From the NCBI GenBank assembly GCA_963169665.1, contig CAUJET010000056.1:1-64000 (forward strand): a stretch of 64,000 nt of DNA, written 5' to 3'. Position 1 is the stretch's first letter, and each line of letters starts with the position of its first letter. The notes under the pieces were generated by a model. It was not told the origin of the DNA and searched no databases. It saw nothing but the letters and a program-made list of their open reading frames with translations. Origin of the DNA: Actinomycetota bacterium. Lineage in GTDB: Bacteria > Actinomycetota > Acidimicrobiia > Acidimicrobiales > Ilumatobacteraceae. Positions 7,755 through 15,480 of this stretch are shown piece by piece. The translations under genes were made by a program, and so were the position numbers.

Positions 7755-8723
7755 ATGATCGTCGACTGCGGTGTGTACGTGAACGGCCAGCGGGTCGACG
7801 TCGACGCGCCGTTGCCCGAGATCCTGGCGAAGGCCGTGTCGATGGGCGGCTTCGTGTGGGTGGGCCTCCACGAGCCGAGCCACGAGGAGTTCGACCACGT
7901 CGCCGACGCGTTCGACCTGCACCCGCTCGCGGTGGAGGACTCGGTGCACGCCCATCAGCGCCCGAAGCTCGAGCGCTACGACAACTCGGTGTTCTTCGTG
8001 CTCAAGCCGGCCCGCTACGTCGACACCGAAGAGGTGATCGAGGTTGGCCAGCTGATGGTGTTCGTGGGCGAACACTTCGTCGTGACCGTCCGCCACGGCA
8101 CCACCGCCTCGCTCACGGATCTGCGCGGCTTCCTCGAGGACGATCCCGACCGGCTCCGGTGGGGGCCCACCTCGGTGCTCCACGCCCTCGCCGACAAGGT
8201 CGTCGACGACTACGCCGTCGTCATGCGCGGGCTCGACGTCGACATCGACCAGATCGAGCTCGAGGTCTTCAGCGGCCCGAAGGCAGCCCACGCCGAGCGC
8301 ATCTTCAAGCTGAAGCGTGAGGTGCTCGACTTCCGCCGTGCCATCGCCCCGCTCGCTCCGGCGCTGGTGGAACTCGGACACGGTGCGGCGCCGATCCATC
8401 TGGAGGCGAGCGACTACTTCCGCGACGTGCTCGATCACCTCACGCGGGTGTCGGAGAGCCTCGACGGCCTCGATGCGCTGCTCGACAGCGCGCTGCACGC
8501 GAACGTGGCGCAGGTGGGCATGCGCCAGAACGAGGACATGCGCAAGATCTCGGCATGGGTGGCGATCATGGCGATGCCGACGATGATCGCCGGCATCTAC
8601 GGCATGAACTTCGAGCACATGCCCGAGCTGCGGTGGAACCTCGGCTATCCGTTCGCCCTCGGCCTGATGGTGACGGCGTGCCTCGTGCTCTACCGCAACT
8701 TCAAGCGGCGCGACTGGCTCTGA
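7755..8723 (+). CDS. corA: CorA-family magnesium/cobalt channel
   Basis: This 322-residue protein has the CorA layout: a soluble alpha/beta N-terminal domain, a long stalk helix (about 200-265) and two C-terminal membrane helices. The signature G283-M284-N285 ends the first helix (AGIYGMNFEHMPEL). In this family it forms the selectivity ring of a Mg2+-gated pentameric channel. It lies 64 nt after the OB-fold gene on the same strand and closes the ion-homeostasis block. The start is ATG 7755. Confidence 0.95.
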   Translation: MIVDCGVYVNGQRVDVDAPLPEILAKAVSMGGFVWVGLHEPSHEEFDHVADAFDLHPLAVEDSVHAHQRPKLERYDNSVFFVLKPARYVDTEEVIEVGQLMVFVGEHFVVTVRHGTTASLTDLRGFLEDDPDRLRWGPTSVLHALADKVVDDYAVVMRGLDVDIDQIELEVFSGPKAAHAERIFKLKREVLDFRRAIAPLAPALVELGHGAAPIHLEASDYFRDVLDHLTRVSESLDGLDALLDSALHANVAQVGMRQNEDMRKISAWVAIMAMPTMIAGIYGMNFEHMPELRWNLGYPFALGLMVTACLVLYRNFKRRDWL

Positions 8724-8802
8724 CGCCACGGTGCCGTCCGACGCCCCCGACGTTCGCGCGATCGCCGGGGTAGGGTGCCCTTTCGACGACCGAGGAGCCA
8801 CC

Positions 8803-8913
8803 GTGCCCGAGAAGTCACCCCAGAAGCCGTCCGCCAAGAAGCCTGGCAAGTCGCTCAAGGAAAAGCGCGACGCCAAACGCGAGAAGAAGGACAACCGACC
8901 GAAGGGTCTCTGA
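8803..8913 (+). CDS. 36-residue Lys-rich protein
   Basis: This very basic peptide (M-PEKSPQKPSAKKPGKSLKEK and on to KGL) starts at GTG 8803, preceded by GAGGAG at a good distance. Short Lys-rich proteins of this pattern (MPxKSP...SKKxGKSLKEKRAAKR) recur in actinobacterial genomes without an assigned function. Its charge suggests nucleic-acid or ribosome association, but that is a guess. The next gene begins 2 nt after its stop. Confidence 0.65.
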   Translation: MPEKSPQKPSAKKPGKSLKEKRDAKREKKDNRPKGL

Positions 8914-8915
8914 CG

Positions 8916-9104
8916 GTGAGCGCGAACCCCGCCCTCACCCCCGACGACGCCGATCCGGATGTCGTGTCGGACGCGAAGACCAGACGGTGCTGGCGCTGCC
9001 TCCAGCAGTTCCCCGTCGATCCCGACGAGATCGTCACCGGGCCGGCCCAGTGGTGGGTGTGCGATCCCTGCCACACCTCCCTCCTCGGCCAGAAGCGCCC
9101 CTGA
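8916..9104 (+). CDS. 62-residue zinc-ribbon-like protein
   Basis: The protein starts at GTG 8916, just after the Lys-rich peptide. It has an acidic N-terminus and then two CxxC knuckles (CWRC near residue 26 and CDPC near residue 51) separated by about 22 residues that include a WW pair. This spacing fits a small structural zinc ribbon. No function is recognised. Convergent transcription with the secreted-protein gene ends in the hairpin at 9131-9166. Confidence 0.6.
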   Translation: MSANPALTPDDADPDVVSDAKTRRCWRCLQQFPVDPDEIVTGPAQWWVCDPCHTSLLGQKRP

Positions 9105-9130
9105 CGCCCACCCGCGGGTATCCGTTCGCG

Positions 9131-9166
9131 CGACGGCGCCCCGGCCGTGTGGCCAGGGCACCGTCG
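9131..9166. terminator. Bidirectional hairpin between convergent genes
   Basis: The arms at 9131-9146 and 9151-9166 form a 16-bp inverted repeat around GTGT with two imperfect positions. In the minus-strand RNA these two become G-U pairs, so the hairpin is strongest as a terminator for the minus-strand gene ending at 9185. There is no U-tract, as is common for actinobacterial terminators. Confidence 0.6.
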
Positions 9167-9184
9167 GGGTGAGATGCTCCCGGG

Positions 9185-9703
9185 TCAGGCGTTGCAGACG
9201 TAGGAGAGGGTGCCGGACACCGTCTTGCCCTGGAGCTTCGGGTACGTGGTGCCCGACGCCGTCTTCGTGAACGACCACGAGCCACCGTCGTCGCCGATCG
9301 TGACCTGCACGCCCTTCACCGCGCCCGCTGCGTTCACCTTCGGACCCTTCACCGACAGCGACACGGTCGCGGTGTACGTGCCCGGGCCGGTGTAGTTGCG
9401 GACGACGACGTTGCCGGTGATCTGGTGGCCGTTCACGCTCGTGCGACTGGTCTTGACGGTGTAGGTCGTGCCCTTCGTGGTGCACGTGACGTTCGAGCCC
9501 TTCGTGCCGTTCAGCGTGACCGACCCGATCGTGAGGTTCGCCGACACCGAACCGGTCGTGGTCGTGGTGGCCGTCATCGACGTGGTCGCCGGGGCGACCG
9601 CGGGTGCTGATGCCGCGGCGCCGGCCGGGGCGGCGAGTGCGCCGACGGCGAGCGTCGCGGTGGCGATGGCGGCGAGGGATCGGGAGCAGAGGCGGGCGTT
9701 CAT
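9185..9703 (-). CDS. Secreted Thr/Ser-rich protein of unknown function
   Basis: This 172-residue protein has a classical signal peptide: RLCSRS, then a hydrophobic core, then cleavage around APAGA-AA near residue 28. A Thr/Ala-rich linker and a beta-rich domain follow, with two cysteines (VTCTT near residue 73 and YVCNA at the C-terminus) that may form a disulfide. No family was recognised. The start at 9703 has an AAAGGA Shine-Dalgarno 6 nt upstream; an in-frame upstream extension is less likely. Two inverted repeats lie just upstream (9723-9736 and 9747-9759). Confidence 0.65.
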   Translation of the reverse strand: MNARLCSRSLAAIATATLAVGALAAPAGAAASAPAVAPATTSMTATTTTTGSVSANLTIGSVTLNGTKGSNVTCTTKGTTYTVKTSRTSVNGHQITGNVVVRNYTGPGTYTATVSLSVKGPKVNAAGAVKGVQVTIGDDGGSWSFTKTASGTTYPKLQGKTVSGTLSYVCNA

Positions 9704-9722
9704 GGGAGGTTCCTTTCGTGAG

Positions 9723-9759
9723 CGGACACCTGTCCGTCGGGGGGATGTGTGCATCACAC
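9723..9759 (-). promoter_or_regulatory. Two inverted repeats before the secreted-protein gene
   Basis: CGGACA-N2-TGTCCG (9723-9736) and GTGTG-CAT-CACAC (9747-9759) are both perfect and lie 20-56 nt upstream of the start at 9703. Two close palindromes in a short upstream region suggest operators. The regulator is unknown. The GGACA/TGTCC arms resemble the element at 27501-27515. Confidence 0.35.
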
Positions 9760-9793
9760 TCCCCGGATCGAATGAACTCACGAAGAACCTGTG

Positions 9794-9826
9794 AGGGATC
9801 TGTGATCCCTGGCCTCTGCTCAGGCC
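9794..9826 (-). terminator. Double hairpin after the alpha/beta hydrolase gene
   Basis: AGGGATC-TGT-GATCCCT (9794-9810) and GGCCT-N6-AGGCC (9811-9826) are adjacent perfect inverted repeats starting 17 nt downstream of the minus-strand hydrolase stop. They probably end that transcript before the secreted-protein promoter. No T-tract is present. Confidence 0.5.
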
Positions 9827-9842
9827 GCCTGCCGGCGCCGAT

Positions 9843-10910
9843 TCAGAGGGAGTCGGCGAAGCTCTTGATGTCGCGGATGGTGGCGTGGAACACCTCGGGC
9901 ATCGCTGCTTCGAACAGGCAGTCGCCGGCGTGGCAGGTGCCGTTCACCGTGCGCGCCGCGACCGGCACCCCGGCGGCGGCGAGCTTGCGGTAGTACGCGA
10001 GCCCTTCGTCGCGCAGCGGGTCGAGCTCGTTGACGGAGATGACGTGCGGCGGCAACCCGGCGAGGTCGTCGGCCGAGGCGTGGTACGGCCACGCGAGCGG
10101 GTTCGTCGCGCTCTCCCTCGTCGGGTCGTACAGCATCGCCATCACACCCATCTGCTCGCAGCTGAGGAAGTACCCGTCGTTCTCGAACAGCGACGTGAGC
10201 TCGGGCAGCGGTGCTTCGTAGACGCCCGAGATGTACGGGCACTGGGCGTACACGCCGTCGATCGCGTGCAGCTGGCCGTTCCGCTTGGCCTGCAACGTGG
10301 TGGCCAGCGTGAGGTTGCCACCGCCCGACTCGCCCGACACGACGATCTTCGACACGCCGAGACGTTCGCGCTGGTCGGCGAACCACAGCAGTGCCGAGGT
10401 GCAGTCGTTGAGTCCGGCCGGGAACGGGTGCGGGCCGAGCTTGCCGCTGGCGTTGCGGAACTCGACGCCGCACACGACCATGCCGGTCGCCGCCAGCTGA
10501 TCGCGCCAGCGCTGGTAGCCGGAGCCCGATGCCTCGAGGATCGACATGCCACCGCCGTGGAGGTGCAGCACGCCGGGCATCGGGCCCGAGGTGCCTTCCG
10601 GCCGATGGATGTACAGGGTGATGTCGTTGCCGTCGATGCCGCGGATCACTTCGATGGTCCGCTCCACGCCGACGACGGGACCGAGGTCGCCCGACGTCAT
10701 GGAGAACATCATCTCGAAGCCGGCCTCGGCCATGGTGTTGAACTCGTGGATCGCCTCGAGGGGCGAGTCGATCGTGACCGGTTGCGGTGGCGTGCGCTCG
10801 GACATACCGAGCGGCAGCATCACGGCGAGCATGCGCGGATCGGATCGCGGGTCGGTCGCGAGCGTACGATCCGGGTCACCCAGACGTCCGGGCAGGTGTG
10901 GAGCGATCAT
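9843..10910 (-). CDS. Alpha/beta hydrolase fold-3 (hormone-sensitive-lipase-like) esterase
   Basis: This 355-residue enzyme has the HSL/GDXG-family features: an oxyanion motif HGGG at 118-121, the nucleophile Ser195 in GESGGG, Asp297 in ELDPLRDEG and His327 in CHAGD. All three triad members are present, so it is probably an active esterase or lipase on short acyl esters. No signal peptide is seen. The start at 10910 has GAGGG upstream; in-frame sequence continues further 5' without a better start. It is followed by the double hairpin at 9794-9826. Confidence 0.85.
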   Translation of the reverse strand: MIAPHLPGRLGDPDRTLATDPRSDPRMLAVMLPLGMSERTPPQPVTIDSPLEAIHEFNTMAEAGFEMMFSMTSGDLGPVVGVERTIEVIRGIDGNDITLYIHRPEGTSGPMPGVLHLHGGGMSILEASGSGYQRWRDQLAATGMVVCGVEFRNASGKLGPHPFPAGLNDCTSALLWFADQRERLGVSKIVVSGESGGGNLTLATTLQAKRNGQLHAIDGVYAQCPYISGVYEAPLPELTSLFENDGYFLSCEQMGVMAMLYDPTRESATNPLAWPYHASADDLAGLPPHVISVNELDPLRDEGLAYYRKLAAAGVPVAARTVNGTCHAGDCLFEAAMPEVFHATIRDIKSFADSL

Positions 10911-10969
10911 CGGTCCCTCGTTTCCCAGGGCACGGCCCCCATGCCGCGCGCCGTGACAGTAGCGCCGTA

Positions 10970-11902
10970 TCAGGGAGCCGTCGGTCGTGGGAGCGCAGCG
11001 ATCCGGACACGGCACCATGCGACCACGTCAGCGACGACGTCGGCCCGGTTGATCTCGTGCAGAAGGTCGTTGCGCGCACCCTCGTAGATGGTGGTGCAGA
11101 CGTCGACGCCGACATCGTCCAACGCTGCAGCGAGGGTCGTCGCGTACCTGCCGACCTCGCCCATCACATCGGCACTGCCGGCCAGATTCAGGATGGGACA
11201 CGCGAACTCGTCGAAGTGATCACGCGCCGCAGCGATGACGTTGAACAGGTCGATGAGGAACCCGAACGTGACGGGCTGGTCGTCGCCGCACGTCGGGTCG
11301 GCGATGTACCGGTCGACCTCGGCCTCGTCCCGGCTCAGCCAGTCGAAGGGCGTGCGCGCGGGTTCGAACGGACCGTTGTACGTGCCGAACTGGTCGAGCA
11401 CTCGCTCGTCGCGCATGCCGGCCTCCGAGGCTCCCTGCAGCAGCTGGGCCACCGAGGCGAGATCGTCGACGTCGGCCGGGATCGCCGTGAGCACCGCCCC
11501 GGCCAACCCGACGCTGTGATGGGCCAGGTAGGCCAGTGCGATGAGCGAACCGGTCGCGTGGCCGAGTAGGAACACGGGCAGGGCACCGAACTCCTCGAGG
11601 GCCGCGGTACGCAGCAGGTGGATGTCGTCGAGCACGGCGCGTCCGCCGCGCAGGCCCTGGAGTCCGCGCGCGGCGGCGAGCCCGGTGTTGCCATGGCCGC
11701 GCAGGTCGAGCGCGACCACTGCGAAGCCTTCGTCGTTGAGCCGACGCGCCACCTCGTCGTAGCGACCCGAGTGATCGGCCACGCTGTGCAGCACCATCAC
11801 GATCGCCGTCGGAGCCGCCGGCGTCGGAGGGGTCCACCACCGGGTGAAGACGCGTACGCCGTGGGCGTCGACGAGCCATCTCTCGTCGTCGACGCCGTCC
11901 AT
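10970..11902 (-). CDS. Alpha/beta hydrolase (monoacylglycerol-lipase-like) with lost catalytic residues
   Basis: The 310-residue sequence follows the serine aminopeptidase S33/PldB lysophospholipase fold throughout (ADHSGRY, ALDLRGHG, FLLGHATGS, GSADVMGE, GARNDLLHEINR). The nucleophile elbow reads G-H-A116-T-G instead of GHSMG, and the usual GARHE/D histidine is Asn278. Asp245 is kept, and the HG of the oxyanion region is HS. With Ser and His both replaced, hydrolysis by the normal mechanism is not expected, although the frame is intact. It may be a binding or regulatory pseudoenzyme. The start is ATG 11902; earlier in-frame starts exist but lack support. Confidence 0.8.
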   Translation of the reverse strand: MDGVDDERWLVDAHGVRVFTRWWTPPTPAAPTAIVMVLHSVADHSGRYDEVARRLNDEGFAVVALDLRGHGNTGLAAARGLQGLRGGRAVLDDIHLLRTAALEEFGALPVFLLGHATGSLIALAYLAHHSVGLAGAVLTAIPADVDDLASVAQLLQGASEAGMRDERVLDQFGTYNGPFEPARTPFDWLSRDEAEVDRYIADPTCGDDQPVTFGFLIDLFNVIAAARDHFDEFACPILNLAGSADVMGEVGRYATTLAAALDDVGVDVCTTIYEGARNDLLHEINRADVVADVVAWCRVRIAALPRPTAP

Positions 11903-12004
11903 CCCGCGCACGATACGCGACCGCGAGAGGCCGACCTGACCATCGGTCAACGCGGTCCGTCCGCACTGCAGCGAAATGACCCGTGCACATCGGCGCCCAT
12001 CCGG

Positions 12005-12010
12005 TACAGT
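12005..12010 (+). promoter_or_regulatory. Candidate -10 hexamer for a leaderless micro-ORF
   Basis: TACAGT fits the actinobacterial TANNNT -10 pattern and ends 7 nt before the GTG at 12018, the spacing expected if transcription starts at the start codon. No convincing -35 was found. Confidence 0.3.
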
Positions 12011-12017
12011 CGTGTTC

Positions 12018-12086
12018 GTGCGTACCGACCTGTCGACCGTGATCTCCGCGGCATCGATCGTCGTACGCATTGCAGCACTCACCTGA
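12018..12086 (+). CDS. Possible 22-residue leaderless leader peptide
   Basis: GTG at 12018 opens a frame encoding MRTDLSTVISAASIVVRIAA followed by LT and TGA. The peptide is hydrophobic and rich in Val, Ile and Ala. A stable hairpin starts right after its stop and a small gene follows at 12206, an arrangement like a transcription or translation attenuator. No homologue is recalled, and such short frames are common by chance, so this is tentative. Confidence 0.25.
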   Translation: MRTDLSTVISAASIVVRIAALT

Positions 12087-12087
12087 C

Positions 12088-12105
12088 CCCGGGCTCCGGC
12101 TCGGG
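12088..12105 (+). promoter_or_regulatory. Hairpin with UNCG-type tetraloop after the leader frame
   Basis: In RNA, CCCGGGC and GCUCGGG pair over 7 bp (one G-U) around the loop UCCG with a C-G closing pair, a member of the very stable UNCG tetraloop class. It begins 2 nt after the stop of the micro-ORF. It could be a terminator or attenuator; there is no U-tract. Confidence 0.4.
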
Positions 12106-12205
12106 CGCTGCACGCCTGGCCGTCGAGCACGATCGGGCATCCGCTCCCGGTCCGTAGTCCTCCACTGAATCCCGTTTCGATTCCGAGCATTCACAAGGAC
12201 ACGAC

Positions 12206-12385
12206 ATGTACGCGATGGACCAGACCATGCACTTCGAGCACCGCGCCGAGGAGCGCCGCCCCCGCTGGGAGCTGCGCCGCCCCGGTCAACGGTCGGCGGC
12301 GATGACCTCCTCCGCTCCGGTCGCACCCGCTCAGCCGGGGCAGCCCGAGTCGGACTCGAGCCCCACCCACGCCTTCCTCGACTGA
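12206..12385 (+). CDS. 59-residue hypothetical protein
   Basis: The frame starts MYAMDQTMHFEHRAEERRPR and ends DSSPTHAFLD. It is preceded by AAGGA at 12195-12199, 6 nt before the ATG, which is a better ribosome site than most genes here have. It is hydrophilic with an Arg/Glu-rich N-terminal half and a Pro/Ser-rich tail, with no membrane helix or known motif. Its last 55 bp overlap the end of the convergent MFS gene. It is believable from the start site, but function is unknown. Confidence 0.45.
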   Translation: MYAMDQTMHFEHRAEERRPRWELRRPGQRSAAMTSSAPVAPAQPGQPESDSSPTHAFLD

Positions 12386-13638
12386 CGTCGGCGGATGCTC
12401 GACATCCGGCCCGGCACCCCGAGCAGGGCGACGGCGCAGGACGACGCGGCGACGGCTCCGAGCAGGAACGGCACCCGTGGTGAGGTCGATTCGATCACCG
12501 CGCCCATGGCGAGCGCGCCGATCGGTGTGCTGCCGAACCACGCGAGCTGGTGCAGCGCCATCACCCGTCCCTGCATCGACGGCTCGGTCGCCTGCTGGAG
12601 CACGACCGTGTCGACCGACTGGAACGATGCGGAGGCGAAGCCGAGCGGGATGGTGAGGATCACGAACCAGACGAACGACGGCGCCGCGGCCAGGGCGATC
12701 ATCGCCGCGGCGAAGCCGGCCAGGACGAGGGCGAGCGTGCGGCGGGGTCGAGGCGTGACGCCGGCGATGTAGATACCGCCGAGGATCGAGCCGACGGCGC
12801 TGACGCTCATGGCGAGGCCGACGGCGCCGGGTCCGCCGTCGAAGCCGAACCGGACCATCGACGGGAAGGTCGTCGGGAAGTTGAGGGCCACGGTGCCGAC
12901 GACGGCCATCACGACCAGCGGGCGCCGGATGTCGGGTCGGGTGCGCACGTGGGCGAGGGCCTCGCGCAACGAGCCCGTCGAGCGGCCGGCGAGGGGTCGG
13001 GGCACCAGTCGGTCCGCCCGGATCCCGACCAGTGCGACCGCCACGACGACGTACGAGACGGCGTTGGCGTAGAAGCAGAAGGCGATGCCCGCCGTCGCGA
13101 CGAGGGCACCGGCGAGCGCCGGGCCGATGAGCCGGGACGCCGAGTTGATGGTGCTGTTGGCCGCCACCGCGCTCGGCAGCAACTCGCGACCGACGAGTTG
13201 GAACACCATCGCCTGCATCGCAGGCCGTTCGACGGCGATCACGATGCCCGAGATCGCCGTGAGTGCATAGATCCACCAGAGGGTGGCGTGCCCGGTGGAG
13301 GCGACGATTCCGAAGGCGAGCGCGACGACCATCGAGACGATCGAGGTGCCCACCAGGAGCCGCCGATTGTCGACCCGATCGGCCAGCACACCGGCCGGCG
13401 CACCGAGCACCAGCAGCGGGAGGAACTGCAGGGCGACGGCGATCCCGAGGCGGTCGCTGCGGCCGGTCATCTCGAGCACCGACCAGGTGACGGCGAACGA
13501 CTGTGCCCAGGTGCCGATGCTGGAGATGACCTGGCCGATGAAGTAGCGGCGGAAGTTCGGTGCGGCGAACGCGGCGAACCTGCCGTTGCCGGCAGGTTCG
13601 TCGGGACGACCGGTGCGCACCGGTGTCGTGGCGGACAT
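12331..13638 (-). CDS. MFS exporter (MFS_3/EntS-like)
   Basis: This 435-residue protein has about twelve membrane helices and the MFS motif A-like loop GVLADRVDNRRLLVG between helices 2 and 3. It resembles the EntS/MFS_3 group that exports siderophores, macrolides or other small molecules. The ATG overlaps the stop of the upstream ABC permease by one base, so it is the last gene of a four-gene minus-strand operon. Substrate cannot be deduced. Its 3' end overlaps the small convergent gene at 12206-12385. Confidence 0.88.
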   Translation of the reverse strand: MSATTPVRTGRPDEPAGNGRFAAFAAPNFRRYFIGQVISSIGTWAQSFAVTWSVLEMTGRSDRLGIAVALQFLPLLVLGAPAGVLADRVDNRRLLVGTSIVSMVVALAFGIVASTGHATLWWIYALTAISGIVIAVERPAMQAMVFQLVGRELLPSAVAANSTINSASRLIGPALAGALVATAGIAFCFYANAVSYVVVAVALVGIRADRLVPRPLAGRSTGSLREALAHVRTRPDIRRPLVVMAVVGTVALNFPTTFPSMVRFGFDGGPGAVGLAMSVSAVGSILGGIYIAGVTPRPRRTLALVLAGFAAAMIALAAAPSFVWFVILTIPLGFASASFQSVDTVVLQQATEPSMQGRVMALHQLAWFGSTPIGALAMGAVIESTSPRVPFLLGAVAASSCAVALLGVPGRMSSIRRRQSRKAWVGLESDSGCPG

Positions 13639-14504
13639 CAGGCCACGTCCCGCCGGGACAGCAGCACGGTGCCGATCACGAGGGCGATCAGCGTGTAGCC
13701 GCCGAAGATCGCTGCGTTCTGTGCCCGGGAGAAGGCCGAAGCGATCATCTCGGCGGTGTCCGTGGCCTGACGGGTGCCGAGCAGGCCGTTCGCTGCGCTG
13801 AAGGGCAGCAGCCGGGCGACCTGCGTGGGGGCCATGCTGCGCAGGAGGTTCTCGACGACGAGTGCCCACACGAGCACCGAGGCGACGGCGGCCGAGCTGT
13901 GGCGGATGACGACGCCGACACCCACGCCCAAGGCGGCGGCCACGGTCGTGAGCACGATGCCGCTCACGGCGTCGACGACCATGCCCGACGTGTCGCCCAT
14001 CTCGAGGCCGCCGGAAAGACTGCCGATGAGCCCGCCCGCGATGGCGAGAGCGCCCATGCCGAACCCGACGACGGCGGCGTTGGCCGCCTTCGCCATCACC
14101 ACGACCCATCGGGCCGGGCGGGCCGTGACGACACCGGCGAGCGTGCCGTGCTGCACCTCGGAGGTGAACGACAGCACGCCGATCACGACGGCGAGGATCC
14201 CTGACAGGAACGTGGAGACGAAGAAGAGCTCGGCGACGGTGAAGGGCCGGTCGTCGAACGGGTCGTTCTCCACGACGATCGCCATCACGGCGGTGAGGGT
14301 GAGGCCGATCGCGAACGACAGGCCGAGGATCGTCGGCGTCGAGCGCAGCGTCCAGGTCTTGAGCCACTCGCTGCGCAGTGCGGCGGGGAGCGAGCGGACG
14401 TCGTCGCGACCGGTGCGGACCGGGTGTCGGGTCGAGCCGGAGACACCGGCGTCCGTGAGGGACGTGAGATGGGCGGGTGAGGTGGTGGTCGGTGCGGTGT
14501 TCAT
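13638..14504 (-). CDS. ABC-2 type exporter permease
   Basis: This 288-residue protein has a Thr/Ser-rich N-terminus, then about six membrane helices with the ABC-2 feature SEWLKTWTLRSTPT before helix 1 and EVQHGTLAGVVTARP in the cytoplasmic loop. The start at 14504 follows GAGGAG by about 7 nt; an ATG at 14558 would add 18 residues without a ribosome site. It pairs with the ATPase at 14584-15480. Similar to the permease at 21214-22056, suggesting drug or lipid export. Confidence 0.85.
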   Translation of the reverse strand: MNTAPTTTSPAHLTSLTDAGVSGSTRHPVRTGRDDVRSLPAALRSEWLKTWTLRSTPTILGLSFAIGLTLTAVMAIVVENDPFDDRPFTVAELFFVSTFLSGILAVVIGVLSFTSEVQHGTLAGVVTARPARWVVVMAKAANAAVVGFGMGALAIAGGLIGSLSGGLEMGDTSGMVVDAVSGIVLTTVAAALGVGVGVVIRHSSAAVASVLVWALVVENLLRSMAPTQVARLLPFSAANGLLGTRQATDTAEMIASAFSRAQNAAIFGGYTLIALVIGTVLLSRRDVA

Positions 14505-14583
14505 GGGGTTCTCCTCGGAGATGGGACGAGCGATGGTCGTGTGAGTCGGGGTGGTCATCGGAGTGTCTGGAAGTTGCTCGAGG

Positions 14584-15480
14584 TCAGGCGGCGGCGAACT
14601 CGGCGCTCTCGCCGGTCATCTCGAGCAGGATCTCCTCGAGCGACCGCGCGGCCTCGACGATCTCGAGGATCTGGATGCGGTGCTCGAACGCGATCGTCGA
14701 CACGGCCTCGGTGGTGCTGTCGTGGGCGACGAGCCCGCCGGCAGTGAGCTCGACCGCGATCTCGTGTCGTTCCAGGAGCCGGGCGAGCTCGCCGGCGACC
14801 GGGGTGCGCACGTTCACGGTGCTGCCGCCGCGGGCGAGGGTCGCCGTCACGGGCTCGTCGGCGAGCAGCCGGCCGCCGCCGACGACGACCAGGTCGTCGG
14901 CGAACATCGCGAGCTCGCCGATGAAGTGGCTCGAGACGAACACGGTGCCGCCCCGTGCGGCGAAGTCGGTCAGCGACGTGCGCAGCCAGCGGATCCCGTC
15001 GGGATCGAGGCCGTTCGCCGGTTCGTCGAGGAGCAGCACCTCGGGTTCGGCGAGCAGGGCGCCGGCGAGGGCGAGCCGCTGACGCATGCCGAGCGAGAAC
15101 CCACCGACGCGCTGGTCGGCGGCGGTGTCGAGGCCCACCTGGTGGAGCACTGCGTCCACCCGCTTCGGGTCGATCGCGGCCAGCGCGGCGACGGAACGCA
15201 GGTGGTTCCGGGCAGTGCGGCCGGGGTGCATGCTGCGGGCGTCGAGCACGCTGCCCACCATCCGGGTCGGGTGCTGCAGCTGGTCGTAGGCGATGCCGTG
15301 GTAGCGCACCTCGCCGGTGTCGGGGCGGGTGAGGCCCACCATCATCCGCATGGTGGTGGACTTGCCGGCGCCGTTGGGGCCGACGAAGCCCGTGACGCGG
15401 CCGGCGGCGACGTCGAAGGAGAGGTGATCGACGGCGACGCGGTCGCCGTAGTTCTTGGTGAGGGACGAGACGGTGATCAT
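14584..15480 (-). CDS. ABC exporter ATPase subunit
   Basis: This 298-residue ATPase has Walker A GPNGAGKS (about 34-41), signature FSLGMRQR, Walker B VLLLDEPANGLD and switch His in VSSHF. It is in the DrrA/CcmA-like drug-export group. The C-terminal 80 residues form the extra domain common there. Its ATG overlaps the stop of the small upstream gene (ATGA), and the permease follows after 79 nt. It is close in sequence and order to the ATPase at 20244-21212. Confidence 0.93.
   Translation of the reverse strand: MITVSSLTKNYGDRVAVDHLSFDVAAGRVTGFVGPNGAGKSTTMRMMVGLTRPDTGEVRYHGIAYDQLQHPTRMVGSVLDARSMHPGRTARNHLRSVAALAAIDPKRVDAVLHQVGLDTAADQRVGGFSLGMRQRLALAGALLAEPEVLLLDEPANGLDPDGIRWLRTSLTDFAARGGTVFVSSHFIGELAMFADDLVVVGGGRLLADEPVTATLARGGSTVNVRTPVAGELARLLERHEIAVELTAGGLVAHDSTTEAVSTIAFEHRIQILEIVEAARSLEEILLEMTGESAEFAAA

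Larger units (their letters stand above)
11903..12205. other. Divergent intergenic region with leader-like elements
   Basis: This 303-nt region separates the minus-strand hydrolase-like gene from the small plus-strand gene at 12206. On the plus strand it holds a TACAGT hexamer at 12005-12010, a 22-codon open frame at 12018-12086 and a hairpin with a UCCG loop at 12088-12105. Nothing else recognisable was seen. Confidence 0.4.

Noticed and set aside
1..8723. kdpFABC operon
   Set aside because: KdpD and KdpE suggested it, but no P-type ATPase motif (DKTGT) or KdpA-like sequence is present in the window.
9787..9810. CRP/FNR-type site suggested by CTGTGA repeats
   Set aside because: The two CTGTGA copies are direct, not inverted, and the stretch is better explained as part of the terminator hairpin at 9794-9810.
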